Translations under genes and position numbers: made by a program
Shown here: piece by piece, positions 8,115-16,028 of the stretch
How positions within the stretch are numbered: the first letter of the stretch is position 1
How the letters are laid out: the number at the start of each line of letters is the position of its first letter
The notes under the pieces: model-generated
The model's input: the letters and a program-made list of their open reading frames with translations, nothing else
Told to the model about the DNA's origin: nothing
Database searches by the model: none
Source: an uncultured Prevotellaceae bacterium
GTDB lineage: Bacteria; Bacteroidota; Bacteroidia; Bacteroidales; Bacteroidaceae
DNA length: 22,199 nt
Reading direction: 5' to 3'
NCBI GenBank assembly: GCA_902775075.1
Contig: CACYKX010000022.1
Span: forward strand, 1 to 22,199

Positions 8115-8693
8115 ATGGCTGAAAAAGTATTCTTGAAAGAGTGCTACATTCAGGGCACTAACCAGTATGAAGCGCTGGATGTGTGGAATTACCTTGACAT
8201 TGGCACACCTCTACATCTTAAATATAAGGATGATAAAATAATGCTATGTTTTGGAGAAAATATTAAAGTCATTAAGTACAAGAAGTTTTCCGCTAACTCT
8301 GAAAATAAGGTTTCTATTTCTATTGACGAGGCCTTGAAGAGTGAAGAGTATGAAGGAGCTAATTCCGGGCAGGTCTCTATTTCCGGAACTGTGACAGATA
8401 GTGACGAAAATTTTGAAATTTCAAAGGTCGCTATGGATGTCAATATTCTTCTTCGGAAGAAAGGAAGCAAGGATAATGATGATAAAGAGATTGGTTTCCT
8501 ATCAGAAGAAGATACAAAGGATTTAAAAGCTTACATGAAGGCTAACCAGGAAGATATCTTCGACGCCTGTATTTCGTACAAGGACAATGAGGGGAAAGCT
8601 GACGAGAACAAGCGACTTAAAGTGGTGATTCGGATTGTTAAAAAGGAATCTATTCAGGATTCAGATATTGCGGATAGCAAATCAAGCAAATAA
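8115..8693 (+). CDS. HIRAN-like small protein
   Basis: A 192-residue acidic soluble protein without signal or membrane segment. Its start, FLKECYIQGTNQYEAL, then LDIGTPLHLKYKDDK, and the later EIGFLSEEDTKDLKAYM, recall the HIRAN pattern (beta strand, aG-x-x-Y, G-x-L-x-L, ...iGyl...l...l), though the usual N-x-x-D-x-x-A segment is not obvious. HIRAN domains bind 3' single-stranded DNA ends and are characteristic appendages of SNF2 helicases such as Rad5 and HLTF. Here the candidate is a separate polypeptide in the same operon as a SNF2 enzyme, which supports the reading. The C-terminal tail (SKSSK) is low complexity. It may be a DNA-end sensor or an adaptor between helicase and deaminase. Fold assignment is from remembered pattern only. 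Confidence 0.5.
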   Translation: MAEKVFLKECYIQGTNQYEALDVWNYLDIGTPLHLKYKDDKIMLCFGENIKVIKYKKFSANSENKVSISIDEALKSEEYEGANSGQVSISGTVTDSDENFEISKVAMDVNILLRKKGSKDNDDKEIGFLSEEDTKDLKAYMKANQEDIFDACISYKDNEGKADENKRLKVVIRIVKKESIQDSDIADSKSSK

Positions 8694-8694
8694 A

Positions 8695-8725
8695 ATATTG
8701 AAAGCATTCTTTATGCTTTCAATAT
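8695..8725 (+). terminator. Perfect 13-bp hairpin closing the SNF2/deaminase operon
   Basis: ATATTGAAAGCAT (8695-8707), loop TCTTT, and ATGCTTTCAATAT (8713-8725) are perfectly complementary. The hairpin begins two bases after the HIRAN-like gene's stop codon and precedes the first polysaccharide gene. There is no clear downstream U tract, so it may act as a Rho-independent terminator of relaxed type or as an mRNA 3'-end stabiliser. It contains the in-frame ATG 8713, which argues against that codon as the start of the next gene. Confidence 0.6.
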
Positions 8726-8742
8726 GTAAATCTTACAAGTGC

Positions 8743-9828
8743 ATGGAGAACAAGAAAATTCTTTGGCTAACTGCAGATTGCTTTATAGATGTGGACAGGC
8801 AGCTGGTGCCCTATCTACGAAGTACGTATCAACTAAGCATACAATGGTTTATAGTTCAATCGTTAGCAGGATCGACGGTCCCCAAGTCTGATGATTATGA
8901 AGTTTTGCAACTTCATCATCGTGGGAAAGACCCTCGCACTTATTTTGAACTAAGGAAATATTTTAAACTACTTCATATCGAGCAGTACGATTTAGTTTAT
9001 AGTGACTCTATTGGCTTCTATTACTATCCTGCATTAATGCGGTTTGTTAGGGAAACGCCATTGATACATGCTGCTCACAATGTTAATCCCTATCCTGTAT
9101 GGCCTTGGGAATTGAGATTAGAAGTGAAGTATATCTTCCACAAAGGCCGTCATTTCCAAATGTTCTCCAAGCATACCGCAAGGTGGTTCAAGGAGCATTA
9201 CCCAAGCAAGTCTTTCTTCTATGCCCCCATGGTGGTGAAAGACTTTGGTGAGGTCAAGACAAGCCATTATCAATTTGACGAGTCTAAGGTGAACTTGCTT
9301 TTCTTTGGCAACATTGTGGGCAACAAGCGGCTGGACTTGCTGATTGATGTGGTCAAGAGCTTGCCAAGTGAAATCCAAGACAAGTTGCATCTGAATATCT
9401 GTGGGAAGTGTAGAATGGATGAGCAGAGTTTCATTCATCAAATTGGGGATTGCAAAGCAATCTCTGCTTACTTCAAGCGCATCCCAGACGAAGAGATTCC
9501 AGAGCTATTCACGAAGAGCCAATACTTGATGCTGCCTTATGAGGATGTTGCCCAGAGTGGCCCGCACATGATAGCCTACAACTACAACCTGCCTGTCATT
9601 GCAAGCGATATCTCGGGATTTGCAGAGCGAGTTGAAGACGGCAAGAATGGCTTCCTCTTCCATGTCAACGACAAGCAGGCTCTGATGGAAGCGATTACGA
9701 AGGCTGTGACGATGAGCAGCGACAACTATCAGAACATGAAGGCAGAACTAAAAGAGTTCGTTGACAAGAACTATAGCTTGCAAGCTGTCTCTCAAAGATA
9801 CATTGATTATTTTGATTCGATTCTATAG
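8743..9828 (+). CDS. Glycosyltransferase family 4-type
   Basis: A 361-residue GT-B fold glycosyltransferase. The N-terminal lobe carries LIHAAHNVNPYPVWPW. The C-terminal lobe carries LLFFGNIVGNKRLDLLIDVV, then YLMLPYEDVAQSGPHMIAYNYNLPVIASDISGF in pieces typical of GT4, ending GFLFHVNDKQALMEAI, the usual nucleotide-sugar binding half. It probably adds one sugar to a lipid-linked exopolysaccharide unit at the cytoplasmic face. ATG 8743 is preferred over in-frame ATGs at 8635 (inside the previous gene) and 8713 (inside the hairpin). It is the first gene of the polysaccharide locus and ends 2 bp before the nitroreductase gene. Sugar specificity cannot be read from sequence. Confidence 0.85.
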   Translation: MENKKILWLTADCFIDVDRQLVPYLRSTYQLSIQWFIVQSLAGSTVPKSDDYEVLQLHHRGKDPRTYFELRKYFKLLHIEQYDLVYSDSIGFYYYPALMRFVRETPLIHAAHNVNPYPVWPWELRLEVKYIFHKGRHFQMFSKHTARWFKEHYPSKSFFYAPMVVKDFGEVKTSHYQFDESKVNLLFFGNIVGNKRLDLLIDVVKSLPSEIQDKLHLNICGKCRMDEQSFIHQIGDCKAISAYFKRIPDEEIPELFTKSQYLMLPYEDVAQSGPHMIAYNYNLPVIASDISGFAERVEDGKNGFLFHVNDKQALMEAITKAVTMSSDNYQNMKAELKEFVDKNYSLQAVSQRYIDYFDSIL

Positions 9829-9830
9829 AT

Positions 9831-10815
9831 ATGGATATTAAGCAATTTGTTAAGTATTCCACGCCAGTGGTGTTCATTCGGATATTATTCTCCAAAGTCC
9901 AGGAAGTATGGACTTTAACGAAATATCTTGATACGGCTGGAATGAGAAGAAACCCTCGTAAGTTGGCAACAGACCTGCATATTCGAGCCCATGCATTAGA
10001 GAAAGGCATGTCAATCGGCAAAGGACGAGTAGGCTTCGGAATTCCTAAGGCGACAAGCCTCATCAAAGACATTGGCCTTTATCTTCGCTTAGGGGGGGGG
10101 TAAAGACAGTGCGTCGTATTGGTGTGGCATACTGACTGCTTATATTAAATATAATGAAGATCTTGGAGCTGACATGTCGGTAGTAAGGCAAAAACTCCAG
10201 ACTCTTTTGGAAAAATATGACATTCAACCTGATACAGCGGACACCGGCATTGAATGGTTTAACCATGCAGATATTAAGGGAAAAGAGACTGCACCTTTCC
10301 CTGTTTTCTCTCAGTCACGCTATTCCATTCGTGATTTCGGTACCGCGCCTGTATCGCAAGTTCAACTCGAAGACGCATTCAAACTGTGTGAACGTACTCC
10401 TTCTGCTTGCAACAGACAGAGTGTACGGCTGCATGTATTTACCGACCGTGAAAAGATAGACGAGCTTTGTATGATGCAGATGGGCTGCAAGGGATTCTAT
10501 GAAAGCTTCCAAGGAGTCATATTGGTTTGTTCAGATATGACTTGCTATGCATTCCATGAACCTAACCAGTTCTTTGCCGATGGAGGCCTCTACGCCATGA
10601 ACTTGATGTATGCGCTCCATGCCAATGACATCGCCAACATTCCGTTGACGATGGGGCACAAGGCAAAGCACCTCACAGCCATCAAGAAGCGTATGGGTAT
10701 CCCTGCCAATGAGCAACCCATTCTTCTGATTGGTTACGGCTCGTATAAGGACAAATGGAAAGTTGCGGCCTCCAAGCGCAAGAGCTGGAAGAGCTACGTC
10801 AGTTGGAACTCTTGA
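9831..10815 (+). pseudogene. Nitroreductase-family protein, frameshifted at a G9 tract
   Basis: The gene is split. The N-terminal 90 codons (9831-10100) end in Gly codons and a TAA at 10101-10103. The rest (10102-10815) continues in the next frame as GKDSASYWCGILTAYI..., through SRYSIRDFG and TPSACNRQSVRLHVF, motifs of the FMN-binding nitroreductase fold, then NIPLTMGHKAKHL. Losing one G (9 to 8) restores a continuous frame of about 327 residues. The N-terminal part is an extra domain found in nitroreductase-like proteins of polysaccharide loci. As written the gene is off, or only the C-terminal part (from ATG 10174, 213 aa) is made. Alternatives: phase variation, programmed slippage, or a sequencing error in the homopolymer. 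The reaction in polysaccharide synthesis is unknown. Confidence 0.8.
10092..10100 (+). repeat. Homopolymeric G9 tract inside the nitroreductase gene
   Basis: Nine consecutive G lie exactly at the break between the two reading frames. It is the longest G run I see in the window. Slipped-strand mispairing at such tracts commonly switches genes on and off; 8 or 11 G would keep the frame open. Confidence 0.9.
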
Positions 10816-10840
10816 TTGCGCCGTCACAACGCAATAGCTT

Positions 10841-11638
10841 ATGACAGAAATTCCCAAAATTGTATTGGGCACTTACCAGATGCCTGACTATGAGAGCCTA
10901 CGGCGGATAGTCGCTTGTGCTCTCGACGCTGGTGTATCGTCCTTCGACACCGCTCCATCATACGGAACGGAAGGAATGTTAGGCAGGGCTCTGAAGGAGA
11001 CAACCCAGGACAGAGAGTCGTTCTTTTGTTCCAACAAGATAGATGCCATACAGATGTATCATGGCAATATCAAGGAACACGTAGAGCAGCGACTCCGTCT
11101 GATGGATATCGGCTACTTTGACCTTCTGCTGATTCATTGGCCACTGGAACAGTATATGGTCAACACATGGAAGCAAATGCAGGAGCTGAAAGCGGAAGGA
11201 AAGGTCAAAGCCATTGGCATCTGCAATGTCAGAGTAAGACACCTCGAGCACTTTGCAAAGATGGGCATTGTGCCGGACTATGTACAGGATGAGCGTCATC
11301 CGCTGAATACATGTGATGCGGAGGTCGCCTACTGCCATGGGCATGGTATCAAGGTGATGGCTTACTCGCCTTTGGGAAGGATGTTGCCAGAGATTCGCAA
11401 CAGCAAGACTCTAAAAGATATAGCCAACAGACACCATAAGATTATCGGTCAGGTCATCCTGCGATGGCAGATTGACACCGGTGCCATCCCTGTGTTTGGA
11501 ACTAAGAAGGAAAGCAGACTGAAAGACAATATTGATATCCTCGACTTCACTCTGACAGATAAAGAGAAGCAGTCGATATCAGCGATGAACACCAATACCA
11601 AGATATTCCTTGAATCTTGGGGATGTCCTAAATACTAA
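10841..11638 (+). CDS. Aldo/keto reductase
   Basis: A 265-residue NAD(P)H-dependent oxidoreductase with the (beta/alpha)8 AKR fold. The catalytic tetrad is visible: D36 and Y41 in FDTAPSYGTE, K66 in SNKID, and H99 in LLIHWPL. The C-terminal cofactor segment AIPVFGTKKESRL matches the usual IPxxG-x-K/R pattern. The length is slightly short but normal for the five-carbon/prostaglandin-F-synthase type. It probably reduces a sugar or keto-acid intermediate of the polysaccharide pathway, given the TPP enzyme two genes downstream. It starts 25 bp after the nitroreductase stop and ends 12 bp before the next gene. Confidence 0.88.
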   Translation: MTEIPKIVLGTYQMPDYESLRRIVACALDAGVSSFDTAPSYGTEGMLGRALKETTQDRESFFCSNKIDAIQMYHGNIKEHVEQRLRLMDIGYFDLLLIHWPLEQYMVNTWKQMQELKAEGKVKAIGICNVRVRHLEHFAKMGIVPDYVQDERHPLNTCDAEVAYCHGHGIKVMAYSPLGRMLPEIRNSKTLKDIANRHHKIIGQVILRWQIDTGAIPVFGTKKESRLKDNIDILDFTLTDKEKQSISAMNTNTKIFLESWGCPKY

Positions 11639-11650
11639 ATTGCAGTAGCT

Positions 11651-12244
11651 ATGAAGAAAAAATTAGTTGTTCTTTTTGGAGTCTGCTGCTTAGTGGCATG
11701 CGTGCTCATCAACCATCCCGTAGTCTATATCCTTTTTGCTGTCGGCGTTGTACTGGCCATTGTCAATCTCTATGTTTTCAACAAAAATAGATTCTGGGCA
11801 AAGAATATCAACAACCTAAATGTCATTGGAAGAAACTATGATACATTAATAATAGGCGAGCCAGTAGACAAAGCAACTTTAGGGTTGCCTGATGATAATA
11901 AGACTATCTCAATAGTATGTTCAGGCAGGAGTCTTGGTGCAAGCATCGTTTTGGCCTATCGTCTGTTTTCCCTGCTCCGACCAGGAGGAACCCTCATCAT
12001 CACGAGTCATAACGAAGGGAAGAGTATCTCTTCTTTAGATATTCCATATATCCATGAAGTAACATTGTTGGAAATGGGTATTGACAGACGGAAGCAGTAT
12101 CTCCCTCTTGTGTTCAATCCCCTCATGTCATTAAAAGTGGTTTTTGGTGTCATTACACAAGGTGTAGTGAAAGGTGAGAATAACCGAGAGCTCGAAGTGT
12201 TTTGTACAAGCAGGAACATTCAATTATTAACTTATCAATCGTAA
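11651..12244 (+). CDS. Inner-membrane-anchored protein of unknown function
   Basis: A 197-residue protein. The N-terminus has a Lys-rich start then two hydrophobic segments at about residues 4-20 and 23-43 (VVYILFAVGVVLAIVNLYVF), so it is probably anchored in the inner membrane. The remainder looks like a soluble alpha/beta domain with YDTLIIGEP, ISIVCSGRSL and a LLRPGGTLIITSH segment like the late motif of Rossmann-fold methyltransferases. The SAM-binding glycine motif is not evident, so I do not call it a methyltransferase. It lies 12 bp after the reductase and 8 bp before the TPP enzyme, so it is co-transcribed and likely serves the same branch of the pathway. Confidence 0.7.
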   Translation: MKKKLVVLFGVCCLVACVLINHPVVYILFAVGVVLAIVNLYVFNKNRFWAKNINNLNVIGRNYDTLIIGEPVDKATLGLPDDNKTISIVCSGRSLGASIVLAYRLFSLLRPGGTLIITSHNEGKSISSLDIPYIHEVTLLEMGIDRRKQYLPLVFNPLMSLKVVFGVITQGVVKGENNRELEVFCTSRNIQLLTYQS

Positions 12245-12252
12245 ATCCAATT

Positions 12253-14001
12253 ATGAAGACATATTTTACAGCACAGAGAAATATTCAGATTGTCATATCA
12301 TTATTGAAGCAGAACGGCATCAAGCGAGTAGTTACTTCTCCTGGCATGACCGATGTGGCCATCAACATCAGCTTGCAGCATGACCCATACTTTGAACTCT
12401 ACTCATGTGTGGATGAGCGTTCCGCAGCCTATATGGCATGCGGTATGGCTGCAGAAACAGGAGAACCTGTTGCCATCACGTGCACAGGCGCCACAGCTTC
12501 ACGCAATTATATGCCTGCAATGACAGAGGCTTACTACCGTCATCTCCCTATTTTAGCCATCACGTGCAGTCAGCCTAGTGGCCGAATAGGTCATTACATG
12601 AATCAGGTGACAGACCGCACACTACTACCAAGAGATGTTGCCAATGTGAGTGTCACGGCAAAGCTGATCAATTTGGTAGAGGACGAATGGGAAGTAACCG
12701 ATAAAGTGAATCAGGCTATGATAGGGTTGAAACGGAATGGTGGCGGTCCATGTCATATCAATCTGGAGATTGGCGGTCAAGGAGCTGGCGACTATTCTGT
12801 TAAGGAAATCAAGCCAGCAAGAAAAGTGGAGCATTATGACTTCCACGAGAATATGTGGCCAGAAATGCCATCTGGAAGAATCGCAGTTTTTGTTGGGCAG
12901 CATGGTCCCTGGAAACAAGAACTGACTAATGCTGTGGACACTTTCTGTGAGTTACACAACGCTTTTGTCATGGTGGATAACACAAGCAACTACCGGGGCA
13001 AGTATGGAGTGTTGGTTCCAATCATCTTAGACCAGGCAGAGGAACAGTTCAATGTGTCAGCTCCCGATATTGATCTTATCATTCACATTGGCTACGTGTC
13101 TCATGTTATAGGTGTTCGTGCCAAACGAATCTGGCGTGTGAATGAGGATGGAGAGATGAGAGATACTTTCAAGAGACTTACTGCCGTCTTTGCCGTTGAT
13201 GAGTTCACATTCTTCCAGCATTATGCTAAGGGTGAGAAACAAGAGACAACATTGTTTCAAGAATACAAAAACCGCCGAGATGATTTGATGAACAAAATAC
13301 CGGAGTTACCATTCTCCAATTTATGGATGGCCAGCAAAATTGCACCTGAATTGCCGGAGCATTCAAGCCTGCATCTTGGAATACGTAACAGTCTGAGGGC
13401 TTATGACTATTACAAGGTACCTCAATCTGTGACAGTATTCTCAAATACAGGTGGTTTTGGCATCGATGGCGGAGTCTCATCTCTTATTGGCGCATCGATG
13501 ATGCATCGTGATAGATTATATTTAGGTGTCTTTGGAGATTTGCTGTTCTTCTACGATATGAACTCTCTGGGCAACCGTGACATCTCTTCAAATGTCCGCA
13601 TCATGATAGTAAACAATGGTCTTGGGCAAGAGTTCAAAAACTATTCTTGCGGTAGTGCAAAGTTCGGTGAGGAAACAGACCTCTATATTGCAGCCCGTGG
13701 ACATTACGGTAATCAGTCGCATGCCTTGATTAAGGCATATGCGGAATCTCTTGGCTTCCAGTATATAAGTGCTTCCAACAAGGAAGAATTTATGAAAGTA
13801 TACAAAACCTTCCTCAATCCGAAGATTTCTGACAAGCCTATTTTGTTTGAGGTATTCACACAGACAGAGGACGAGAATAAGGCATTGGAGTTAGTTACTA
13901 TGATCTCTAAGAAAAGTCAAATAATGAACAAGACGAAAGAAGTATTGGATAATGACAAACTAAAGGGTGTGAAAAAGTTCCTGAAAGGAATTAGAAAATA
14001 A
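12253..14001 (+). CDS. MenD-like thiamine-pyrophosphate-dependent enzyme
   Basis: A 582-residue TPP enzyme. The N-terminal PYR domain has VDERSAAYMACG with the activating glutamate E55, and CTGATASRNYMPAMTEAYY, which closely follows the MenD pattern. The C-terminal PP domain has the TPP/Mg motif G428-D429-L...N454-N455 with the usual spacing. True MenD belongs to menaquinone synthesis; a copy in a polysaccharide locus is more likely a decarboxylase or ligase acting on a 2-oxo acid for a rare sugar or acidic substituent. The start is ATG 12253, since the longer frame begins inside the preceding gene. It is 5 bp upstream of the acetyltransferase gene. No men neighbours are present. Family firm, substrate unknown. 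Confidence 0.87.
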   Translation: MKTYFTAQRNIQIVISLLKQNGIKRVVTSPGMTDVAINISLQHDPYFELYSCVDERSAAYMACGMAAETGEPVAITCTGATASRNYMPAMTEAYYRHLPILAITCSQPSGRIGHYMNQVTDRTLLPRDVANVSVTAKLINLVEDEWEVTDKVNQAMIGLKRNGGGPCHINLEIGGQGAGDYSVKEIKPARKVEHYDFHENMWPEMPSGRIAVFVGQHGPWKQELTNAVDTFCELHNAFVMVDNTSNYRGKYGVLVPIILDQAEEQFNVSAPDIDLIIHIGYVSHVIGVRAKRIWRVNEDGEMRDTFKRLTAVFAVDEFTFFQHYAKGEKQETTLFQEYKNRRDDLMNKIPELPFSNLWMASKIAPELPEHSSLHLGIRNSLRAYDYYKVPQSVTVFSNTGGFGIDGGVSSLIGASMMHRDRLYLGVFGDLLFFYDMNSLGNRDISSNVRIMIVNNGLGQEFKNYSCGSAKFGEETDLYIAARGHYGNQSHALIKAYAESLGFQYISASNKEEFMKVYKTFLNPKISDKPILFEVFTQTEDENKALELVTMISKKSQIMNKTKEVLDNDKLKGVKKFLKGIRK

Positions 14002-14006
14002 GGAAT

Positions 14007-14611
14007 ATGAAAACAATATATAAGATTATAGTACTTGGTGTATATCAGCTACTCTTGATTCCTCACCTTTTTATATATACAGTCAAGTACAGAAGTTGGG
14101 AGGGGCAAAGCTTAGGCTAGATATAGAACATTACAAACGGCACATGGGGATAAATTATGGTTTATGGCTTTCTTTTGTATATTTGACGTTTTCGCAACAT
14201 CAGTTTAGAAACATTTTCTTTTTGCGAATGGGTAAAATTTGGAGATACTTGTTCTTTTGGACACCACCTTTATCTACACTTCATATATTTACTCCATCCT
14301 CGCAAATAGGAGGTGGTCTGTACATTGGACATGGTTGGGGTACCACCATCAATGCTCAAAAAATAGGAAAAAACTTCGTAGTTGGACAACACTGCACGAT
14401 AGGTAGTAGAAATGTAAAAGAACCAGTGATCGGTGATAATGTTTGCATTTGGGCTCATTGTGTTGTGATTGGAGGTATTACTATTGGAAATAACACCAAT
14501 ATCGGAGCAGGAGCTGTTGTTGTAAAATCTGTTCCAGAAAATTGTGTTGTTGTACCAGCCAAATCGAATATCATCAAACAAAATGGAGAAAGAGTATGCA
14601 TACCATTATGA
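14007..14611 (+). pseudogene. Serine-acetyltransferase-like hexapeptide transferase, frameshifted
   Basis: The ATG at 14007 opens a frame giving MKTIYKIIVLGVYQLLLIPH..., a plausible native N-terminus for this family, but it stops at 14118-14120. The body continues in another frame as KLRLDIEHYKRHMG, then GGGLYIGHGWGT, GQHCTIGSRN and IGNNTNIGAGAVVV, the left-handed beta-helix repeats of serine/sugar O-acetyltransferases, to TAA 14611. One extra G in the run at 14102-14105 would join the halves cleanly (...RSWEGAKLRLD...). Without repair only a TTG at 14096 could start the 171-residue body. An intact enzyme would O-acetylate a sugar of the polysaccharide from acetyl-CoA. The frameshift may be real or an assembly error. 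Confidence 0.75.
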
Positions 14612-14654
14612 GGAATCAGACATTAGAAAATTCAAATTCAATTAAATCTTAAAG

Positions 14655-15788
14655 ATGAAAATAGGTCTTCTTACATATTTTGGTGACATGAATTGTGGGA
14701 CCAACATGCAGGCATATGCTGGTCTTCTCGCACTAAGAAAAGCTTATCCGAATGATAAAGTTGAAATTATTCCGTTTCATGGCTTTAAAGATAAATATCG
14801 TCCATATAAGACTTTCTCTCCAGTGAATCTCTATCACGACTTAATGAGATATCACAAATATGTCAAGTTCAAAAGAGAGCAACTCGGTGTAAAAGATGAT
14901 GTGACAATAGAAAACGTAGAGGAGGCGTTGAACTTTATCGCTTCTCGCAGATATGATGTCATATATGTAGGAGCAGATACATTATTAGAACTCGACAGAC
15001 TTCCTAAAGGATATGATGGAATTAGTGCATATTGGTTAAAAGATATAAAGGCTAAGAAAGTAATTTTAGCTGCATCATCAAAAAATGTGAATTATAGTAC
15101 CCTCTCGCAGAAACAGCGAGAGGACCTTACCATAGCTGCAAAACAATTTTCCCATATTGGCGTTAGAGACCGTGCTACAATGACTCTCTTTACGGAATTA
15201 CTTGGTAGTAACAAGAATATTAGCTACATTCCGGATCCAACTTTTACTCTCGATATTGATTACTCTTATATCAACGAATATTTAAGAAAAAGGAAAATAG
15301 TCATCCCTAAAAAATCCGTATTCATCCAGTTTTATGGAGACGACTACTGGCTAATAGATGTTGCGAAAGATTTAAAGGAGAAAGGATTCACACTAGTCAC
15401 AAATCGAAGTGTGTCTTGGAGTGATATTGTTTTGATAGATATGTCGCCCCTGGAGCATGTGGGACTTTATCAATACATGGATTTTGTTATTACCCATCGT
15501 TTCCACGATGGTGTATTTAGTCTTAAGAATCACACCCCCGTATTGATATATGTAAAATCAGCTAAGGAGATGATGACCGGTGGGGAAAGCAAACACATAT
15601 CCTTGCTGAAAGATTTTGGTCTGTACCCTCACGCTTTTCTTGGAGCATGCGATTCCGAGAAAAAACTTAAGAACGTTTGGGAAAGCTACATAGCTACCAA
15701 AAATGTCTTTGATAGTAACAAAGTTGATGGAATATTAAAAGAAAATAAGAAAAGATACTTAGAGTATCTCCATAAGACTCTTGATTGA
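14655..15788 (+). CDS. Polysaccharide pyruvyltransferase family protein
   Basis: A 377-residue enzyme of the CsaB/WcaK type, which transfers a pyruvyl ketal from phosphoenolpyruvate to a sugar of the growing glycan. It opens MKIGLLTYFGDMNCGTNMQAYA, the usual N-terminus with a G-x-N-x-Q/A-x motif. DVIYVGADTLLE is the family's central strand, GVRDRATMTLF matches the S/VRD motif, IPDPTF follows, and THRFHDGVFSLKNHTPVLIY is the C-terminal R-x-H-x-x-x-x-A-x-x-x-x-P-like signature. Length is typical. Base composition is more AT-rich than upstream genes. It is 43 bp after the acetyltransferase gene and 27 bp before the small gene at 15816. Confidence 0.88.
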   Translation: MKIGLLTYFGDMNCGTNMQAYAGLLALRKAYPNDKVEIIPFHGFKDKYRPYKTFSPVNLYHDLMRYHKYVKFKREQLGVKDDVTIENVEEALNFIASRRYDVIYVGADTLLELDRLPKGYDGISAYWLKDIKAKKVILAASSKNVNYSTLSQKQREDLTIAAKQFSHIGVRDRATMTLFTELLGSNKNISYIPDPTFTLDIDYSYINEYLRKRKIVIPKKSVFIQFYGDDYWLIDVAKDLKEKGFTLVTNRSVSWSDIVLIDMSPLEHVGLYQYMDFVITHRFHDGVFSLKNHTPVLIYVKSAKEMMTGGESKHISLLKDFGLYPHAFLGACDSEKKLKNVWESYIATKNVFDSNKVDGILKENKKRYLEYLHKTLD

Positions 15789-15815
15789 TAACAAAAATAT
15801 AGAGAGGTTGAATCT

Positions 15816-16028
15816 ATGGCTCATTTTATAGAACTACATCAAAATGATAAGGATAATACTCCTATTTTGTTAAATGTTGATTGGATTCTTAATGTTGGAC
15901 CAAATGTTCATGGTTCTACCATAAATTTCGCAATTGAAAAATTTAGGGGGACAGATAGTTATGCAGGAACTCAGTCGTTAGAAGTTAGTGAGTCATACTC
16001 AACTATAAAAGAATTTTTAGGATGCTAA
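15816..16028 (+). CDS. Small FlbD-like protein paired with the KAP NTPase
   Basis: A 70-residue soluble protein starting MAHFIELHQNDKDNTPILLNV and ending VSESYSTIKEFLGC. The pattern FIELh...pilLNvdwIl.v and the closing V-x-E-S-x-x-x-I-x-x-x-L resemble small FlbD-like/single-domain proteins widespread in Bacteroidetes, whose function is unknown. GAGAGG about 12 nt upstream of the ATG is one of the few Shine-Dalgarno-like stretches in the window. The stop overlaps the NTPase start by 7 bp, so the pair is translationally coupled and the product is probably a partner or regulator of the NTPase. Confidence 0.7.
   Translation: MAHFIELHQNDKDNTPILLNVDWILNVGPNVHGSTINFAIEKFRGTDSYAGTQSLEVSESYSTIKEFLGC

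Noticed and set aside
14096..14611. TTG 14096 as the true start of the acetyltransferase
   Set aside because: A family-like N-terminus exists upstream in another frame and joins with a single-base correction, so a frameshifted longer gene is the better explanation.
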